Below, piece by piece: positions 8,052-16,400 of a stretch of DNA of 51,536 bases (position 1 is its first letter; every line of letters starts with the position of its first letter). Both the position numbers and the translations under genes were made by a program. This DNA is from Verrucomicrobiota bacterium (GTDB taxonomy: Bacteria > Verrucomicrobiota > Verrucomicrobiia > Chthoniobacterales > UBA10450). The stretch covers positions 1 through 51,536 of the forward strand of contig QHRO01000244.1 of NCBI GenBank assembly GCA_003220155.1. The letters are read 5' to 3'. The notes below the pieces were generated by a model that ran no database searches, was not told the DNA's origin, and worked only from the letters and a program-made list of their open reading frames with translations.

Positions 8052-8942
8052 ATGAATTTCGAAAAACTGAACGGGCTGTATCACCGGCCTCTCTTTGCTT
8101 TGATTTCGCAATCGCGTGCGGCTCATCTGGAACATTGGCGCGGAGAATCCGTGCAGCGATGTTCGCTGCTCAGCATCAAGACCGGCGGTTGCAGCGAGGA
8201 TTGCGCTTATTGCGCACAGAGCGCCCATTACACTACCGGCGTCGAACGCGAAGATTTGCTTCCGCTGGAGCGGATCCTATCGACCGCGAAACAAGCGCGG
8301 GCACAGGGGGCGACACGTTTTTGCATGGGTGCAGCCTGGCGCGGCGTGCGTGATGGCACCGACAAATTCGAGCGCGTTCTCGAAACCGTGCGCGAAGTCA
8401 GCCAACTCGGCATGGAAGTCTGCGTTACCCTCGGTGAAATCGGCGATAATGAAGCGGCCAAACTCAAGGCCGCTGGCGTCACCGCTTACAACCACAATAT
8501 CGATACCTCGCCCGATTTTTATCCAAGAATCGTTAGCACACACACGTTCCAGGACCGGGTCGATACCATCCGGGCAGTGCAACGCAGCGGTATGTCGGTG
8601 TGTAGTGGCGGAATTATCGGCATGGGCGAAAGCGCGGACGATCGGTTGCGCATGCTCGAAGTCTTGAGCGAATTCGATCCGCAACCCGAAAGTGTTCCGA
8701 TTAATTGTCTGATGGCGATGCCGGGAACGCCCCTGGCCGATGCCGCGCCGGTGGATATTTTCGAGCTCGTCCGGTTGATCGCCGTCGCCCGCATCGCAAT
8801 TCCCCGGGCCCGGGTCCGTCTTGCCGCTGGTCGAACGCGCATCACCCGCGAAGGCCAGGCGCTTTGTTTTTTCGCAGGCGCAAACTCGATCTTTTTCGGA
8901 GACAAACTACTGACCGCCCGCCGATGTGAAGCTGCTGCGTGA
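8052..8942 (+). CDS. bioB: Biotin synthase, C-terminus frameshifted
   Basis: Radical-SAM enzyme inserting sulfur into dethiobiotin, the last step of biotin synthesis. The 4Fe-4S motif CSEDCAYCAQS lies near residue 50. The BioB blocks FCMGAAWRG, YNHNIDTSPDFYP, CSGGIIGMGES and NCLMAMPGTPLA follow. The frame ends with TARRCEAAA at 8942. The normal C-terminus is intact in the next frame (PADVKLLRELGLNLELLNEK) and runs to a stop at 9015. A single-base gain or two-base loss near 8915 therefore separates the last ~32 codons. All catalytic residues lie before the break, so activity may survive. An assembly error is the simplest alternative. No other bio gene is adjacent. Confidence 0.93.
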   Translation: MNFEKLNGLYHRPLFALISQSRAAHLEHWRGESVQRCSLLSIKTGGCSEDCAYCAQSAHYTTGVEREDLLPLERILSTAKQARAQGATRFCMGAAWRGVRDGTDKFERVLETVREVSQLGMEVCVTLGEIGDNEAAKLKAAGVTAYNHNIDTSPDFYPRIVSTHTFQDRVDTIRAVQRSGMSVCSGGIIGMGESADDRLRMLEVLSEFDPQPESVPINCLMAMPGTPLADAAPVDIFELVRLIAVARIAIPRARVRLAAGRTRITREGQALCFFAGANSIFFGDKLLTARRCEAAA

Positions 8943-9016
8943 ACTTGGGTTAAATCTCGAGCTGTTAAACGAAAAAGAAATGAGCGCCGTCGCGGCTGAG
9001 GCAGTTCGCGCCTGAC

Positions 9017-9062
9017 GTAGCACAGCCATCTTGGCTGTGGGGCCAGCGGCATCTTGCCCGCT
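9017..9062. repeat. Family B palindrome (CACAGCCAAGATGGCTGTG), copy 1
   Basis: Minus-orientation copy of a two-hairpin element: GTAGCACAGCCATCTTGGCTGTG followed by a spacer and GGCATCTTGCCCG-type text. Other copies are at 13040, 14610 and 30154. It sits two bases after the restored bioB stop. Beyond it, up to ~9170, is further repeat-like sequence with a GAAGCTGGA/TTCCAGCTT inverted pair and no gene. Confidence 0.8.
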
Positions 9063-9178
9063 GATTGCAGCTGGGAGGAGACACGCTAGAAGCTGGAGCC
9101 TCATTTGGAAGTCAGGCTTCCAGCTTGCCGCCGTGATCATCGGCGCTTCCCCGCCATTTTTAACAAATTTAAATGTCT

Positions 9179-9349
9179 CTAGAACCTTTTCGCCACGCTC
9201 ATTCCAGCGATAAAGAGCACCAGGCAAACAACCAGGAACAGGAAAAAGAGAAATTTCGCAATTCCCGCCGCGGCCGAGGCAATCCCGGTAAACCCAAAGA
9301 GCGCAGCTACTAGCGCAATCACCAGAAAAATAACAGCCCAACGCAACAT
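9179..9349 (-). CDS. DUF1328 (YtjA-type) small membrane protein
   Basis: A 56-residue hydrophobic protein starting [20 protein letters not shown] and ending SVAKRF, with two membrane helices separated by a short [12 protein letters not shown] turn. Sequence and length match the DUF1328/YtjA family of small inner-membrane proteins, whose role is unknown. The start is well supported: ATG 9349 is preceded by the strong ribosome site AAGGAGG. It stands alone between two repeat elements. Confidence 0.9.
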   Translation of the reverse strand: MLRWAVIFLVIALVAALFGFTGIASAAAGIAKFLFFLFLVVCLVLFIAGMSVAKRF

Positions 9350-9405
9350 AATAATCCCCCCTCCTTTTCTGATTCGCCCATCACCGCGATGTTGCGCGCA
9401 CGTTG

Positions 9406-9479
9406 TGGAGGGGCGAGCTCCTGCGAGCCCCGTCCGAGCCGGACTGGCGGTTCCGGCGTCGCAGGAGCTCCGCCCTCCA
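9406..9479. repeat. Family C palindrome (GGAGGGGCGAGCTCCTGCGA), copy 1
   Basis: A 74-bp element with arms TGGAGGGGCGAGCTCCTGCG and its near complement at the right end. The 14-bp module GTCCGAGCCGGACT is nested in the middle (9432-9445). It lies between the DUF1328 gene and pyrD. The second full copy is inside lipB (47459-47531). Confidence 0.8.
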
Positions 9480-9495
9480 CTTGGGACAGCGGGAG

Positions 9496-10467
9496 CTAGA
9501 GGCCGGCGATTTCGTGAATCAGTTTCGGCCCGCGAAAAATGAAGCCGGTATAAACCTGTAATAACTTCGCGCCGGCTTCGATTTTTTCCCGGGCCGAGCT
9601 GACATCAAGAATTCCGCCGCATCCGATGATTGAAATTTTTGTTTTGTTGGTGATTTGCCGGATGATCGCCGTCGATTTTTGCTGCAACGGCGCGCCACTC
9701 AACCCGCCTTCTTCGTCGTGAGCAATGGCCGAATGATCGAGCGTGGTATTGGTCGCGATAATCCCTGAAATGTTGTTGGCCTCACAGACGCTGACAATCT
9801 CATCCAACGCGGCCGGCTCCAGATCGGGTGAGATTTTTACCAGCAGCGGCATATTTCCGCGCTCGGCATTGATCGCACGCAACAATTCATCCAATCGCTG
9901 ACCTCCCTGCAATTCGCGCAATCCCGGCGTATTCGGTGAACTGACATTAAGCGCGATGTAATCGGCCTGGGCCCGCAGTTTACGAAAAGAAAATAGATAA
10001 TCCTCGACCGCACGTTCAATCGGCGTGACGCGCGATTTTCCAATATTGATCCCGACCGGAATACCGGGCCAGCCGCCACGATCGCGCAATTCCGCAAGAC
10101 GATTAGCAATCGTTTCCGCGCCGTCATTGTTGAATCCGAGCCGATTGATGAGCGCGCGTTCTTTTGGATAACGAAAAATGCGCGGGCGCGGATTGCCCGG
10201 CTGCGCCTGGGCAGTCACGGTTCCAATTTCAACAAACGAAAATCCGAGCGCTTCCCACGCCGACAGCGCGACGCCATTTTTATCCAGACCAGCCGCGAGT
10301 CCAATCCGGTGCCGGAAATTCAGTTCGAACGCCGACACCGGCGAGGTCTTTTCGGTCGCTTTTGGAAGCAACGGTCCGGTGGCGCGCAAAAACGCGAGCG
10401 CGAAGTGATGCGCCGTTTCGGGGTCGAGCACAAACAGAAGCGGGCGGAGAAAGCGCTCGTAAATCAT
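9496..10467 (-). CDS. pyrD: Dihydroorotate dehydrogenase (quinone), class 2
   Basis: FMN enzyme oxidising dihydroorotate to orotate with quinone, in pyrimidine synthesis, bound to the inner membrane. The class 2 layout is complete at 323 residues: an N-terminal quinone-site helix ([14 protein letters not shown]), [21 protein letters not shown], the catalytic serine loop [14 protein letters not shown], the lysine segment [24 protein letters not shown] and the FMN phosphate loop IIGCGGI. The ATG at 10467 lies 22 bases after the mnmE stop, so both are probably one transcript. Confidence 0.97.
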   Translation of the reverse strand: MIYERFLRPLLFVLDPETAHHFALAFLRATGPLLPKATEKTSPVSAFELNFRHRIGLAAGLDKNGVALSAWEALGFSFVEIGTVTAQAQPGNPRPRIFRYPKERALINRLGFNNDGAETIANRLAELRDRGGWPGIPVGINIGKSRVTPIERAVEDYLFSFRKLRAQADYIALNVSSPNTPGLRELQGGQRLDELLRAINAERGNMPLLVKISPDLEPAALDEIVSVCEANNISGIIATNTTLDHSAIAHDEEGGLSGAPLQQKSTAIIRQITNKTKISIIGCGGILDVSSAREKIEAGAKLLQVYTGFIFRGPKLIHEIAGL

Positions 10468-10489
10468 TTATTGGCGCGAATCATTCGCA

Positions 10490-11857
10490 TCATTTGCCGA
10501 TGCAAAACTGGCTAAAGATGGCATCGCGGACCGCCTCTTCGTCTCCGCCTCCAAGTAATTCGTCGATAGCGTGCTGCGCATCGTGCAAATCGATCGCGAA
10601 CATTTCCGGGGTGGCTCCGGCGCCGATCGCGGCCAACGCCCGCGCGATCGAATTCGAGGCGCGGCGTAGTTGATCGCGATGTCGGGCATTGATCGCGACC
10701 GGGCTTTCCGCGCTCAATTTCGCGCCGCCGATGCGCCGATAAATTTCGTCCGCCAAATTCGGCAAGCCGGCGCTGGTCTTACACGAAATCCGGATCGCGT
10801 CAGTGGACGACCAGTCAGCATGTTCCGCCAAATCGCTTTTATTCAGTATCAGAAACTCATCTGGGTTCGTTGCGAAATCGCGAGGACGCGGCCCGCTGGC
10901 ATCGACGATGTGCAAACGCAGGTCGGCTGTTTCGAGTGTGCGTTGGGTGCGTTCGATCCCCTCGCGTTCCACCAGATTCTCCGGGGGGCGCAAGCCGGCG
11001 GTGTCGAACAAACGCAGGGCGACGCCGCGCAGGTTGATTCGTTCTTCAATGGAATCGCGAGTGGTGCCGTGGATCTCGCTCACAATCGCGCGATCAAATC
11101 CGAGCATGCAATTGAGCAGACTCGATTTGCCGGCGTTGGTCGCGCCGAAAATCACTACTCGCAAACCTTCGCGCAAAATGCGCCCTGTCTCAGCGGTGGC
11201 AATTAATTTATCGACCTCGTTCCGTAATGACTCGAGGCGGTTATGAATCGTCGTGACATCATCCGGCGAAATTCCTTCCTCGGGAAAATCCATCGACGCT
11301 TCGACATGCGCGATGATCTCGATGAGCCGCTCACGCAGCGCGCGAAATTCGTCGCCGAGCCGGCCGCGCAATTGTTCGGTAGCGGAGCGCAAGGCGAGGT
11401 CGGTCTGCGCACGAATCAAATCGATAACGGCTTCCGCCTGGGTTAGGTCGATCTTACCGTTCAGATAAGCGCGCTCGGTAAATTCGCCGGGCCGGGCCGC
11501 ACGTGCGCCGGCGCGCAAACATGTTTCCAAAACTTTGGTCGTAACCAACGTGCCGCCATGACAACTAATCTCGACCAGATCTTCGCCGGTGTAACTTGTT
11601 GGCGCGCGATGGACCGCCAGCATTGCCTGATCAATGGTGACGCCGTCTTCGATAATTTCACCGAGATGTTGAGTGTGCGACTGCAAGTCGGAGGCCCGTT
11701 GTTTGCCGCGAAAAATCTTATCGGCAACTGCAATCGCGTCTTCGCCAGAGATGCGAACCAGCGCGATCGCCGCTTCGCCTGCCGCAGTGGAAATGGCCGC
11801 GATCGTTTCTCCTGGGACGATTGAACGGTTCACGCCAGCCTCAAGCCCAAATGGCAT
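10490..11857 (-). CDS. mnmE: tRNA modification GTPase MnmE (TrmE)
   Basis: With MnmG it makes the cmnm5 group on U34 of tRNAs. An N-terminal formyl-THF-binding domain (TIAAISTAAGEAAIALVRIS) is followed by helical parts. The inserted G domain has the P-loop GATNAGKSSLLN, switch GTTRDSIEE, DTAGLR and NKSDL. The protein ends in the diagnostic CIGK motif, whose cysteine is conserved in the family. The length of 455 residues is normal. The start is ATG 11857; translation could also begin a few residues later, as the family usually starts just before the ETIAAIST block. It is upstream of pyrD in the same direction. Confidence 0.97.
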   Translation of the reverse strand: MPFGLEAGVNRSIVPGETIAAISTAAGEAAIALVRISGEDAIAVADKIFRGKQRASDLQSHTQHLGEIIEDGVTIDQAMLAVHRAPTSYTGEDLVEISCHGGTLVTTKVLETCLRAGARAARPGEFTERAYLNGKIDLTQAEAVIDLIRAQTDLALRSATEQLRGRLGDEFRALRERLIEIIAHVEASMDFPEEGISPDDVTTIHNRLESLRNEVDKLIATAETGRILREGLRVVIFGATNAGKSSLLNCMLGFDRAIVSEIHGTTRDSIEERINLRGVALRLFDTAGLRPPENLVEREGIERTQRTLETADLRLHIVDASGPRPRDFATNPDEFLILNKSDLAEHADWSSTDAIRISCKTSAGLPNLADEIYRRIGGAKLSAESPVAINARHRDQLRRASNSIARALAAIGAGATPEMFAIDLHDAQHAIDELLGGGDEEAVRDAIFSQFCIGK

Positions 11858-12076
11858 CGAGGGAACAGCTGGCTTTCACCATTGGCATGTAATATCCATA
11901 TCATAGACCCACCCCACGGCAACCGCCCCGCGCGCCTCTACTCTCTTGCCTTGCTGGAGGGCTTCTGACAAATCTGAAGCATGGCTCCGTCTTCCACTGG
12001 CTGCAATCTGAGGAGTAACTGGATGACAGATTTTATCTGGTCTTCGTCGCGGATCTTTAGGCAGAATACTCGTTAG

Positions 12077-12590
12077 ATGCACTACTCCATTAAAACTGGA
12101 GCTTGTCTCTTGGCGATGTTCGTCGCCTTCCAATTAAGTGCATTTGCGCAATCGCACACCGAACCAGGTTCCGGAGCCACCTATCACTACGATGATTGGC
12201 GCAAGCAATCTACGCAAGAAGCCTTTGGCACCTGCTCCAGCTGAAGGAATGCACTCCTTTATCTCTCGGTTGGATTATCCGGCCGAGCTCAGGCGTCGAC
12301 GCGTCACCGGCACAATGCGCGTATCCGTTACACTAGACGCTGCTGGCCAGGTTCAAGATGTAAAAGTGATTCAATCCGTCCATCCCTCTTTGGACCGTAT
12401 TGTAACCAGTGCGATCAGAAAGACGCGCTGGACACCAGCGCTAAAGCACGGTGTGCCAATCGCCGCGAAAATCTCTTTCCCGCTTACATTTAAGGCTGCG
12501 CGATGGGCCGAAGTATCTAGCCGTACATCCGAGGTAGTTCAGCAAGGATTTGCGGGCGAGATATTGAGCATCGGTGTTTTAGGCATCTAG
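12077..12590 (+). pseudogene. Exported TonB C-terminal domain protein, frameshifted
   Basis: The signal peptide and linker are in one frame: MHYSIKTGACLLAMFVAF, then an export site near AFAQS, reading on to a stop after FGTCSS. The TonB C-terminal domain is in the next frame: KKPLAPAPAEGM, RLDYPAELRRRRVTGTMRVS, TLDAAGQVQDVKVIQS, and a TRWTPALKHGVPI block ending near 12590. One base gained or lost between about 12200 and 12240 would join them into a ~170-residue periplasmic protein. Its role would be energy transduction or, as in many Verrucomicrobia, a stand-alone TonB-like domain. It could be a pseudogene or an assembly error. The DUF3052 gene follows after 13 bases. Confidence 0.75.
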
Positions 12591-12603
12591 GTAGATCGTT
12601 TCT

Positions 12604-13008
12604 ATGGCTGGATATTCAGGCACTCCTCTGTGGAAGAAGCTCGGCTACAAGACGGGAATGTCTGCCTACGTGGATGGAGCACCCAACAGTTACATTTCGT
12701 TGCTGGCCTTACCCGCTGATGTCACTGTTACCTGGCTTCGCAGTGCGAAATCGGACATGGAGTTCGTGCATCTTTTCGCGACCTCCGCTTCTAAGCTCAA
12801 AAGGAAACTGGAATCCTATCGAAAGAGAATCGTTCCTGGCGGAGTGATCTGGGTGTCCTGGCCGAAGAAGAGTTCCGGGGTGAAAAGCGACATCACCGAG
12901 GACACGATTCGCGATGTGGCGTTACCGATGCGGCTTGTCGATGTAAAGGTTTGTGCAGTCGATGAAGTGTGGTCCGGACTGAAGCTGATGATTCGACGCA
13001 CGGGTTAG
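12604..13008 (+). CDS. DUF3052 family protein
   Basis: A soluble 134-residue protein starting MAGYSGTPLWKKLGYKTGM, the typical opening of DUF3052. It has no signal peptide or membrane segment. A block GGVIWVSWPKKSSGV and the C-terminal VDEVWSGLKLMIRR are characteristic. The function of the family is unknown. It is 13 bases after the TonB-domain gene and convergent with hisC, with a family B repeat between. Confidence 0.88.
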   Translation: MAGYSGTPLWKKLGYKTGMSAYVDGAPNSYISLLALPADVTVTWLRSAKSDMEFVHLFATSASKLKRKLESYRKRIVPGGVIWVSWPKKSSGVKSDITEDTIRDVALPMRLVDVKVCAVDEVWSGLKLMIRRTG

Positions 13009-13039
13009 TTAGCTGTGCGGTCATTATGTTATTGCAACG

Positions 13040-13085
13040 GCGGGCAAGATGCCCACCGGCCCCACAGCCAAGATGGCTGTGCTAC
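13040..13085. repeat. Family B palindrome, copy 2, overlapping the hisC stop
   Basis: GGGCAAGATGCCC hairpin followed by CACAGCCAAGATGGCTGTG and GCTAC. It lies between convergent DUF3052 and hisC. Its last bases supply the TAG stop of hisC (13082-13084). Confidence 0.8.
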
Positions 13086-14179
13086 GAGCCTAGCACTCGG
13101 CGGAGGGCTTCAACGCATTTCCGGTTTTGGTCCATCGTACCGATGGTGATGCGGACCCATTCCGGCAAGTTGTAACCTTTCATCGCCCGCACGATCACTT
13201 TGCGCTGAAGCAGGGCGCGAAAAACCGCGAGACCATCGCCAACGTTGACCAGAACAAAATTTGCTGCGCTGGGAACGAAGGGAAGTTTTATCGTGGCAAA
13301 TTCTTTTTCGAAAAAGGCGCGCCCTCTATCGGTCAATTCTTTTGTTTCACGCTGATGCTCTTCGTCGGCCAGCGCCGCGAGTGCGCCGACTTGACCGACT
13401 CCGTTGACGTTGAAGGGTTGCCTTGTTTTATGCATCACTTCGATCAATTCCGGCCGGGCGATGCCATAGCCGATGCGCAAACTGGCCAGTCCATGAATCT
13501 TCGAAAAAGTACGGAGCGTGACGACATTTCGACCGTCGCGCATGTAGCGAAGCGTATCGGGCATTTCATCAACGAATTCGTAGTAGGCTTCGTCGAACAC
13601 GACCAATACCTGCGGCGGCAGCCACGCCATGAAACGCTCGATCGCGTCGGCGGATAAAAGTGTGCCGGTCGGATTATTCGGGTTGGCGATGAAAATTAGC
13701 CCGGTGCGGTCGGTGATGGCGCCGAGCATAGCATCAAGATCGTGGCCGTAATCGCGGCTCGGCGCTTCAATTGTTTCTGCGCCAAAAACGCGGGCGATGA
13801 TTTTGTAAGCAACAAAGGCGTGCTCGGAAGTGACGATGACGTCGCCGCGTTCCAGGAAAGCGTGGGCCAGCAACTCGATGATTTCGTTCGAGCCGTTGCC
13901 GAGAATGATATGATCGGGCGTGACGTTGAGCTTTTTGGCAATGGCGTTGCGCAAGTAAAACGCGCCGCCGTCGGGATAAAGGTGTGCGTTTTCGATCGCA
14001 TCGTACATGCCTTTGATTGCCTTCGGAGAAGGGCCAAGCGGATTTTCATTCGAGGCGAGCTTGATGATCTCGGACGGCTCGCAGCCAAGCTCGCGCGCGG
14101 TCTCTTCGATTGGTTTGCCCGGCTGATAGACGGCGAGATCGCGCAGCTGCAGATTGGCCCGGTCCCAGATCGATTCCAC
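13082..14179 (-). CDS. hisC: Histidinol-phosphate aminotransferase
   Basis: PLP aminotransferase of histidine synthesis (imidazole-acetol phosphate to histidinol phosphate). It is a fold-type I enzyme of 365 residues. Motifs: KLASNENPLGPSPKA near the N-terminus, LGNGSNEIIELL, FIANPNNPTGTLL, the PLP-aspartate segment VVFDEAYYEF, the Schiff-base lysine in TFSKIHGLASLRIGYG, and the arginine segment near the end (PEWVRITIGT). No other his gene is adjacent. The stop codon lies inside a family B repeat, so the repeat has defined or changed the last residues. It is divergent from the LAB_N gene at 14252. Confidence 0.95.
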   Translation of the reverse strand: MESIWDRANLQLRDLAVYQPGKPIEETARELGCEPSEIIKLASNENPLGPSPKAIKGMYDAIENAHLYPDGGAFYLRNAIAKKLNVTPDHIILGNGSNEIIELLAHAFLERGDVIVTSEHAFVAYKIIARVFGAETIEAPSRDYGHDLDAMLGAITDRTGLIFIANPNNPTGTLLSADAIERFMAWLPPQVLVVFDEAYYEFVDEMPDTLRYMRDGRNVVTLRTFSKIHGLASLRIGYGIARPELIEVMHKTRQPFNVNGVGQVGALAALADEEHQRETKELTDRGRAFFEKEFATIKLPFVPSAANFVLVNVGDGLAVFRALLQRKVIVRAMKGYNLPEWVRITIGTMDQNRKCVEALRRVLGS

Positions 14180-14251
14180 CGGCGCAGCTTAAACGAAAAT
14201 GTTCGCGGGAAAAGACTCGCGAGGGCACGCGTTCTCCGCCAACGTCGCGCC

Positions 14252-14593
14252 ATGCACAGTTTTCATTTGATTGCCGATGCAGCGATCGCTGGAGTGACGG
14301 TCAATGGCTGGAAAATTCTTGGCTGGAGCGGCAACCTCGTTTTCGGTGCCCGCTTCTTTATTCAGTGGATCGCATCGGAACGGGCCCGCAAGAGCATTAT
14401 TCCGGTTGGTTTCTGGGAATGCAGCGCAATCGGCTCGATATTGCTGCTGATTTATTTCGCGTTTTACCGGCATGATTCGGTCGGGGTGTTGAGCGCATTA
14501 TTTCCCCTGCCGGTTTACCTGCGAAATCTTTATTTCCGCTACACTCATCAGCACCCGAAACATCCGGGGAACGAGCCGCGACCGCCGGAATGA
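14252..14593 (+). CDS. Lipid A biosynthesis N-terminal domain (LAB_N) membrane protein
   Basis: A 113-residue protein with three membrane helices. The block GWSGNLVFGARFFIQWIASE followed by IIPVGFWECSAIGSILLLIYF and LFPLPVYLRNLYF matches the LAB_N domain, a small domain found at the N-terminus of some lipid A enzymes or alone, related to SWEET/PQ-loop-like folds. The start is ATG 14252. The frame is open further upstream, but only as the shadow of hisC. The function is unproven; a part in envelope lipid handling is the usual guess. A family B repeat follows. Confidence 0.88.
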   Translation: MHSFHLIADAAIAGVTVNGWKILGWSGNLVFGARFFIQWIASERARKSIIPVGFWECSAIGSILLLIYFAFYRHDSVGVLSALFPLPVYLRNLYFRYTHQHPKHPGNEPRPPE

Positions 14594-14609
14594 TCGGAAC
14601 GGAAGAATC

Positions 14610-14695
14610 GGCAGGCAAGATGCCCACCGGCCCCACAGCCAAGATGGCCGTGCTACAATTGCGGGCTCGCAGAGCTCGCCCTCCATGCATTTGGA
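14610..14695. repeat. Family B palindrome, copy 3, with part of family C
   Basis: GGCAAGATGCC hairpin and CACAGCCAAGATGGCCGTG, followed by a half-element GGCTCGCAGAGCTCGCCCTCC that matches the right half of family C. A similar composite occurs at 30154-30233. It lies between LAB_N and the cysteine desulfurase. Confidence 0.75.
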
Positions 14696-14748
14696 CGCTC
14701 GGCTTGCCGCTACAGCGGGTTTACATCGGCGAACTAGAGAGATAACAT

Positions 14749-15927
14749 TTGTCCTCTATGATCGCGTCGGAGAAAATTATTTATCTCGATAATAACGCGA
14801 CGACAGCGATCGATCCGGCGGTGCTGGAAGCGATGCGGCCGTTTCTGGAAAAATATTTCGCCAATCCGTCGAGCGGTTACCGGTTCGCCGCGCAAGTACG
14901 CGAAGCCATCGAGCAAGCGCGCGAGCAAGTGGCAGCACTCCTGGGTTGCGAGCCAGGCGAGATCGTGTTCACCAGTTGCGGCACGGAATCGAACAACGCC
15001 GCTTTCCATTCCGCGCTTGAAACACGACCGGATTGCAAGCACGTCGTTACCACCGCGGTCGAACACAGCGCAGTGCGCAAACCGGCGCAGGAACTGGAGC
15101 GACGCGGTTACGAAGTCACAGTCATCGGTGTCGATAAATCTGGCCGCCTGAGTTTGCGCGCCTTGGCCGATGCCATTCGCCCCGATACCGCGCTGGTTTC
15201 CGTGATGTGGGCCAACAACGAGACGGGCGTGATTTTCCCCATCGAAGAGATCGCGGAGATCGCGCGCGATAAAGGCGTGCCGCTTCACACCGACGCGGTG
15301 CAGGTGGCAGGGAAAATTCCGATCAACCTGCGCGAAATCCAGCTGCAATTCCTGTCTATTTCCGGCCACAAGCTGCATGCACCGAAAGGTGTCGGCGCGC
15401 TTTATGTGAACCGCCACTCCCGATTTCACCCCCTAATACTGGGCGGCAGCCACGAAAACAACCGGCGCGCCGGGACCGAGAACTCCGCTTCCATCGTCGG
15501 TCTCGGAAAGGCCGCGGAGATCGCATTGGCGAAATTGTCGGAGGAGCAAACGCGAGTGCGAAATTTGCGGGACCGCTTTGAAAAAGCTCTCACCGAAAAA
15601 ATTCCCAGTGCACGTGTGAACGGCGCGGGCGCGCCGCGTTTGCCAAATACCTCCAGCATCATGTTCGACGACATCGAATCGGACGCCGCGCTAATGATGC
15701 TCGACCAGGAAAATATCTGCTGCTCGGCCGGATCGGCCTGTCGCACTGGATCACTTCAGCCATCACACGTTTTGAACGCGATGGGGCTGGTTAACGAGCA
15801 GGCGCGGGGCAGCCTGCGTTTCTCCTTCGGCCGATTCAACGACGAGGCGGACATCGATCGCGCACTCGAAATCGTTCCGCGTGTCATCGGAAAATTGCAG
15901 GCACTGTCACCGGCGGCCGCGCGGTAG
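14749..15927 (+). CDS. Cysteine desulfurase (IscS/NifS family)
   Basis: PLP enzyme releasing sulfur from cysteine for Fe-S clusters and thiolated cofactors. Motifs: YLDNNATTAIDPAV at the start, TSCGTESNN, the PLP lysine in SISGHKLHAPKGVGALYV, and the persulfide cysteine in CCSAGSACRTGSLQPSHVL. The length of 392 (or 389) residues fits. Two starts are possible: TTG 14749, with a GAGAG site about 8 bases upstream, and ATG 14758. No iscU or sufB is next to it, so the exact subtype (IscS, NifS or a tRNA-thiolation partner) is not settled. Family A repeats follow. Confidence 0.95.
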   Translation: MSSMIASEKIIYLDNNATTAIDPAVLEAMRPFLEKYFANPSSGYRFAAQVREAIEQAREQVAALLGCEPGEIVFTSCGTESNNAAFHSALETRPDCKHVVTTAVEHSAVRKPAQELERRGYEVTVIGVDKSGRLSLRALADAIRPDTALVSVMWANNETGVIFPIEEIAEIARDKGVPLHTDAVQVAGKIPINLREIQLQFLSISGHKLHAPKGVGALYVNRHSRFHPLILGGSHENNRRAGTENSASIVGLGKAAEIALAKLSEEQTRVRNLRDRFEKALTEKIPSARVNGAGAPRLPNTSSIMFDDIESDAALMMLDQENICCSAGSACRTGSLQPSHVLNAMGLVNEQARGSLRFSFGRFNDEADIDRALEIVPRVIGKLQALSPAAAR

Positions 15928-15938
15928 ATTTAAAACGT

Positions 15939-16021
15939 GTCATCCCGAGCGAAGTCGAGGGATCCCGATGCGAAAGCTTAAGGGTAACTTGGCGGGATCC
16001 CTCGACGTCGTTCGAGATGAC
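15939..16021. repeat. Family A palindrome (GTCATCCCGAGCGAAGTCGAG), copy 1
   Basis: Inverted repeat with outer arms GTCATCCCGAGCGAAGTCGA and its near complement ending TCGAGATGAC, and inner GGGATCCC/GGGATCC arms. It lies 12 bases after the desulfurase stop. Other copies are at 16183, 18603, 19485 (in resB), 30871 (half, in the DAO gene), 42109 and 45754. Confidence 0.85.
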
Positions 16022-16182
16022 CGTTGCCAGTCCGGCAATCGTTCTCAGTGTTTTGCGAATCAGATTTACTGGTAAAAATGCTCTGGCGTTTGTAAGGCGG
16101 CAGCGCGAGCATTTTCTCCGAGCTGTATCCTTCTCCGAGCAGGAAGCTGCGCGCAATAGCCGACATCTCGTCGGCCTCTTCT
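16022..16182. other. Gap between two family A repeats, no supported gene
   Basis: About 160 bases between the two repeats. A 69-codon minus-strand ORF (15978-16187) covers it, but it begins inside one repeat and ends inside the other, and its protein has no recognisable features. No tRNA or riboswitch fold was seen. Confidence 0.4.
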
Positions 16183-16275
16183 GTCATGTCGAGCGAAGTC
16201 GAAACATCTCAAACTATTTCAGGATAAGTTAGAGACCTCGGTCCGAGCCGGACTGGCGTTTTCGCTCGGAATGAC
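16183..16275. repeat. Family A palindrome, copy 2, carrying the 14-bp module
   Basis: Starts GTCATGTCGAGCGAAGTCGA and ends TTCGCTCGGAATGAC. The right half is interrupted by GTCCGAGCCGGACTGGCG (module at 16241-16254). From its end to the pdxH start at 16401 no further gene is seen. Confidence 0.8.
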
Positions 16276-16400
16276 AAAAATGCTCGCATCGGCCCGCGCG
16301 TTGCCCTGCTGTCTGCAAGGCAATCGTCCCATTTCCTCGTGGCACCGGGAGCGCGATTTCAGCTTTCAGCGGCTGCCGGCGTCGGCTAATTTTCGCTGGC

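Noticed and set aside
12073-12079. GTTAGAT in CTCGTTAGATG, like an integron R' box
   Set aside because: The 11-mer matches that at the attC site, but no complementary R'' or L arms are found upstream, and such 7-mers occur by chance about 50 times per strand in 51 kb.
13742-14593. 283-codon ORF covering the LAB_N gene and part of hisC
   Set aside because: Only the part from 14252 has the LAB_N domain; the rest is the antisense of hisC.
15978-16187. 69-codon minus-strand ORF between family A repeats
   Set aside because: Both ends lie in repeats and the product shows no domain or composition of a real protein.
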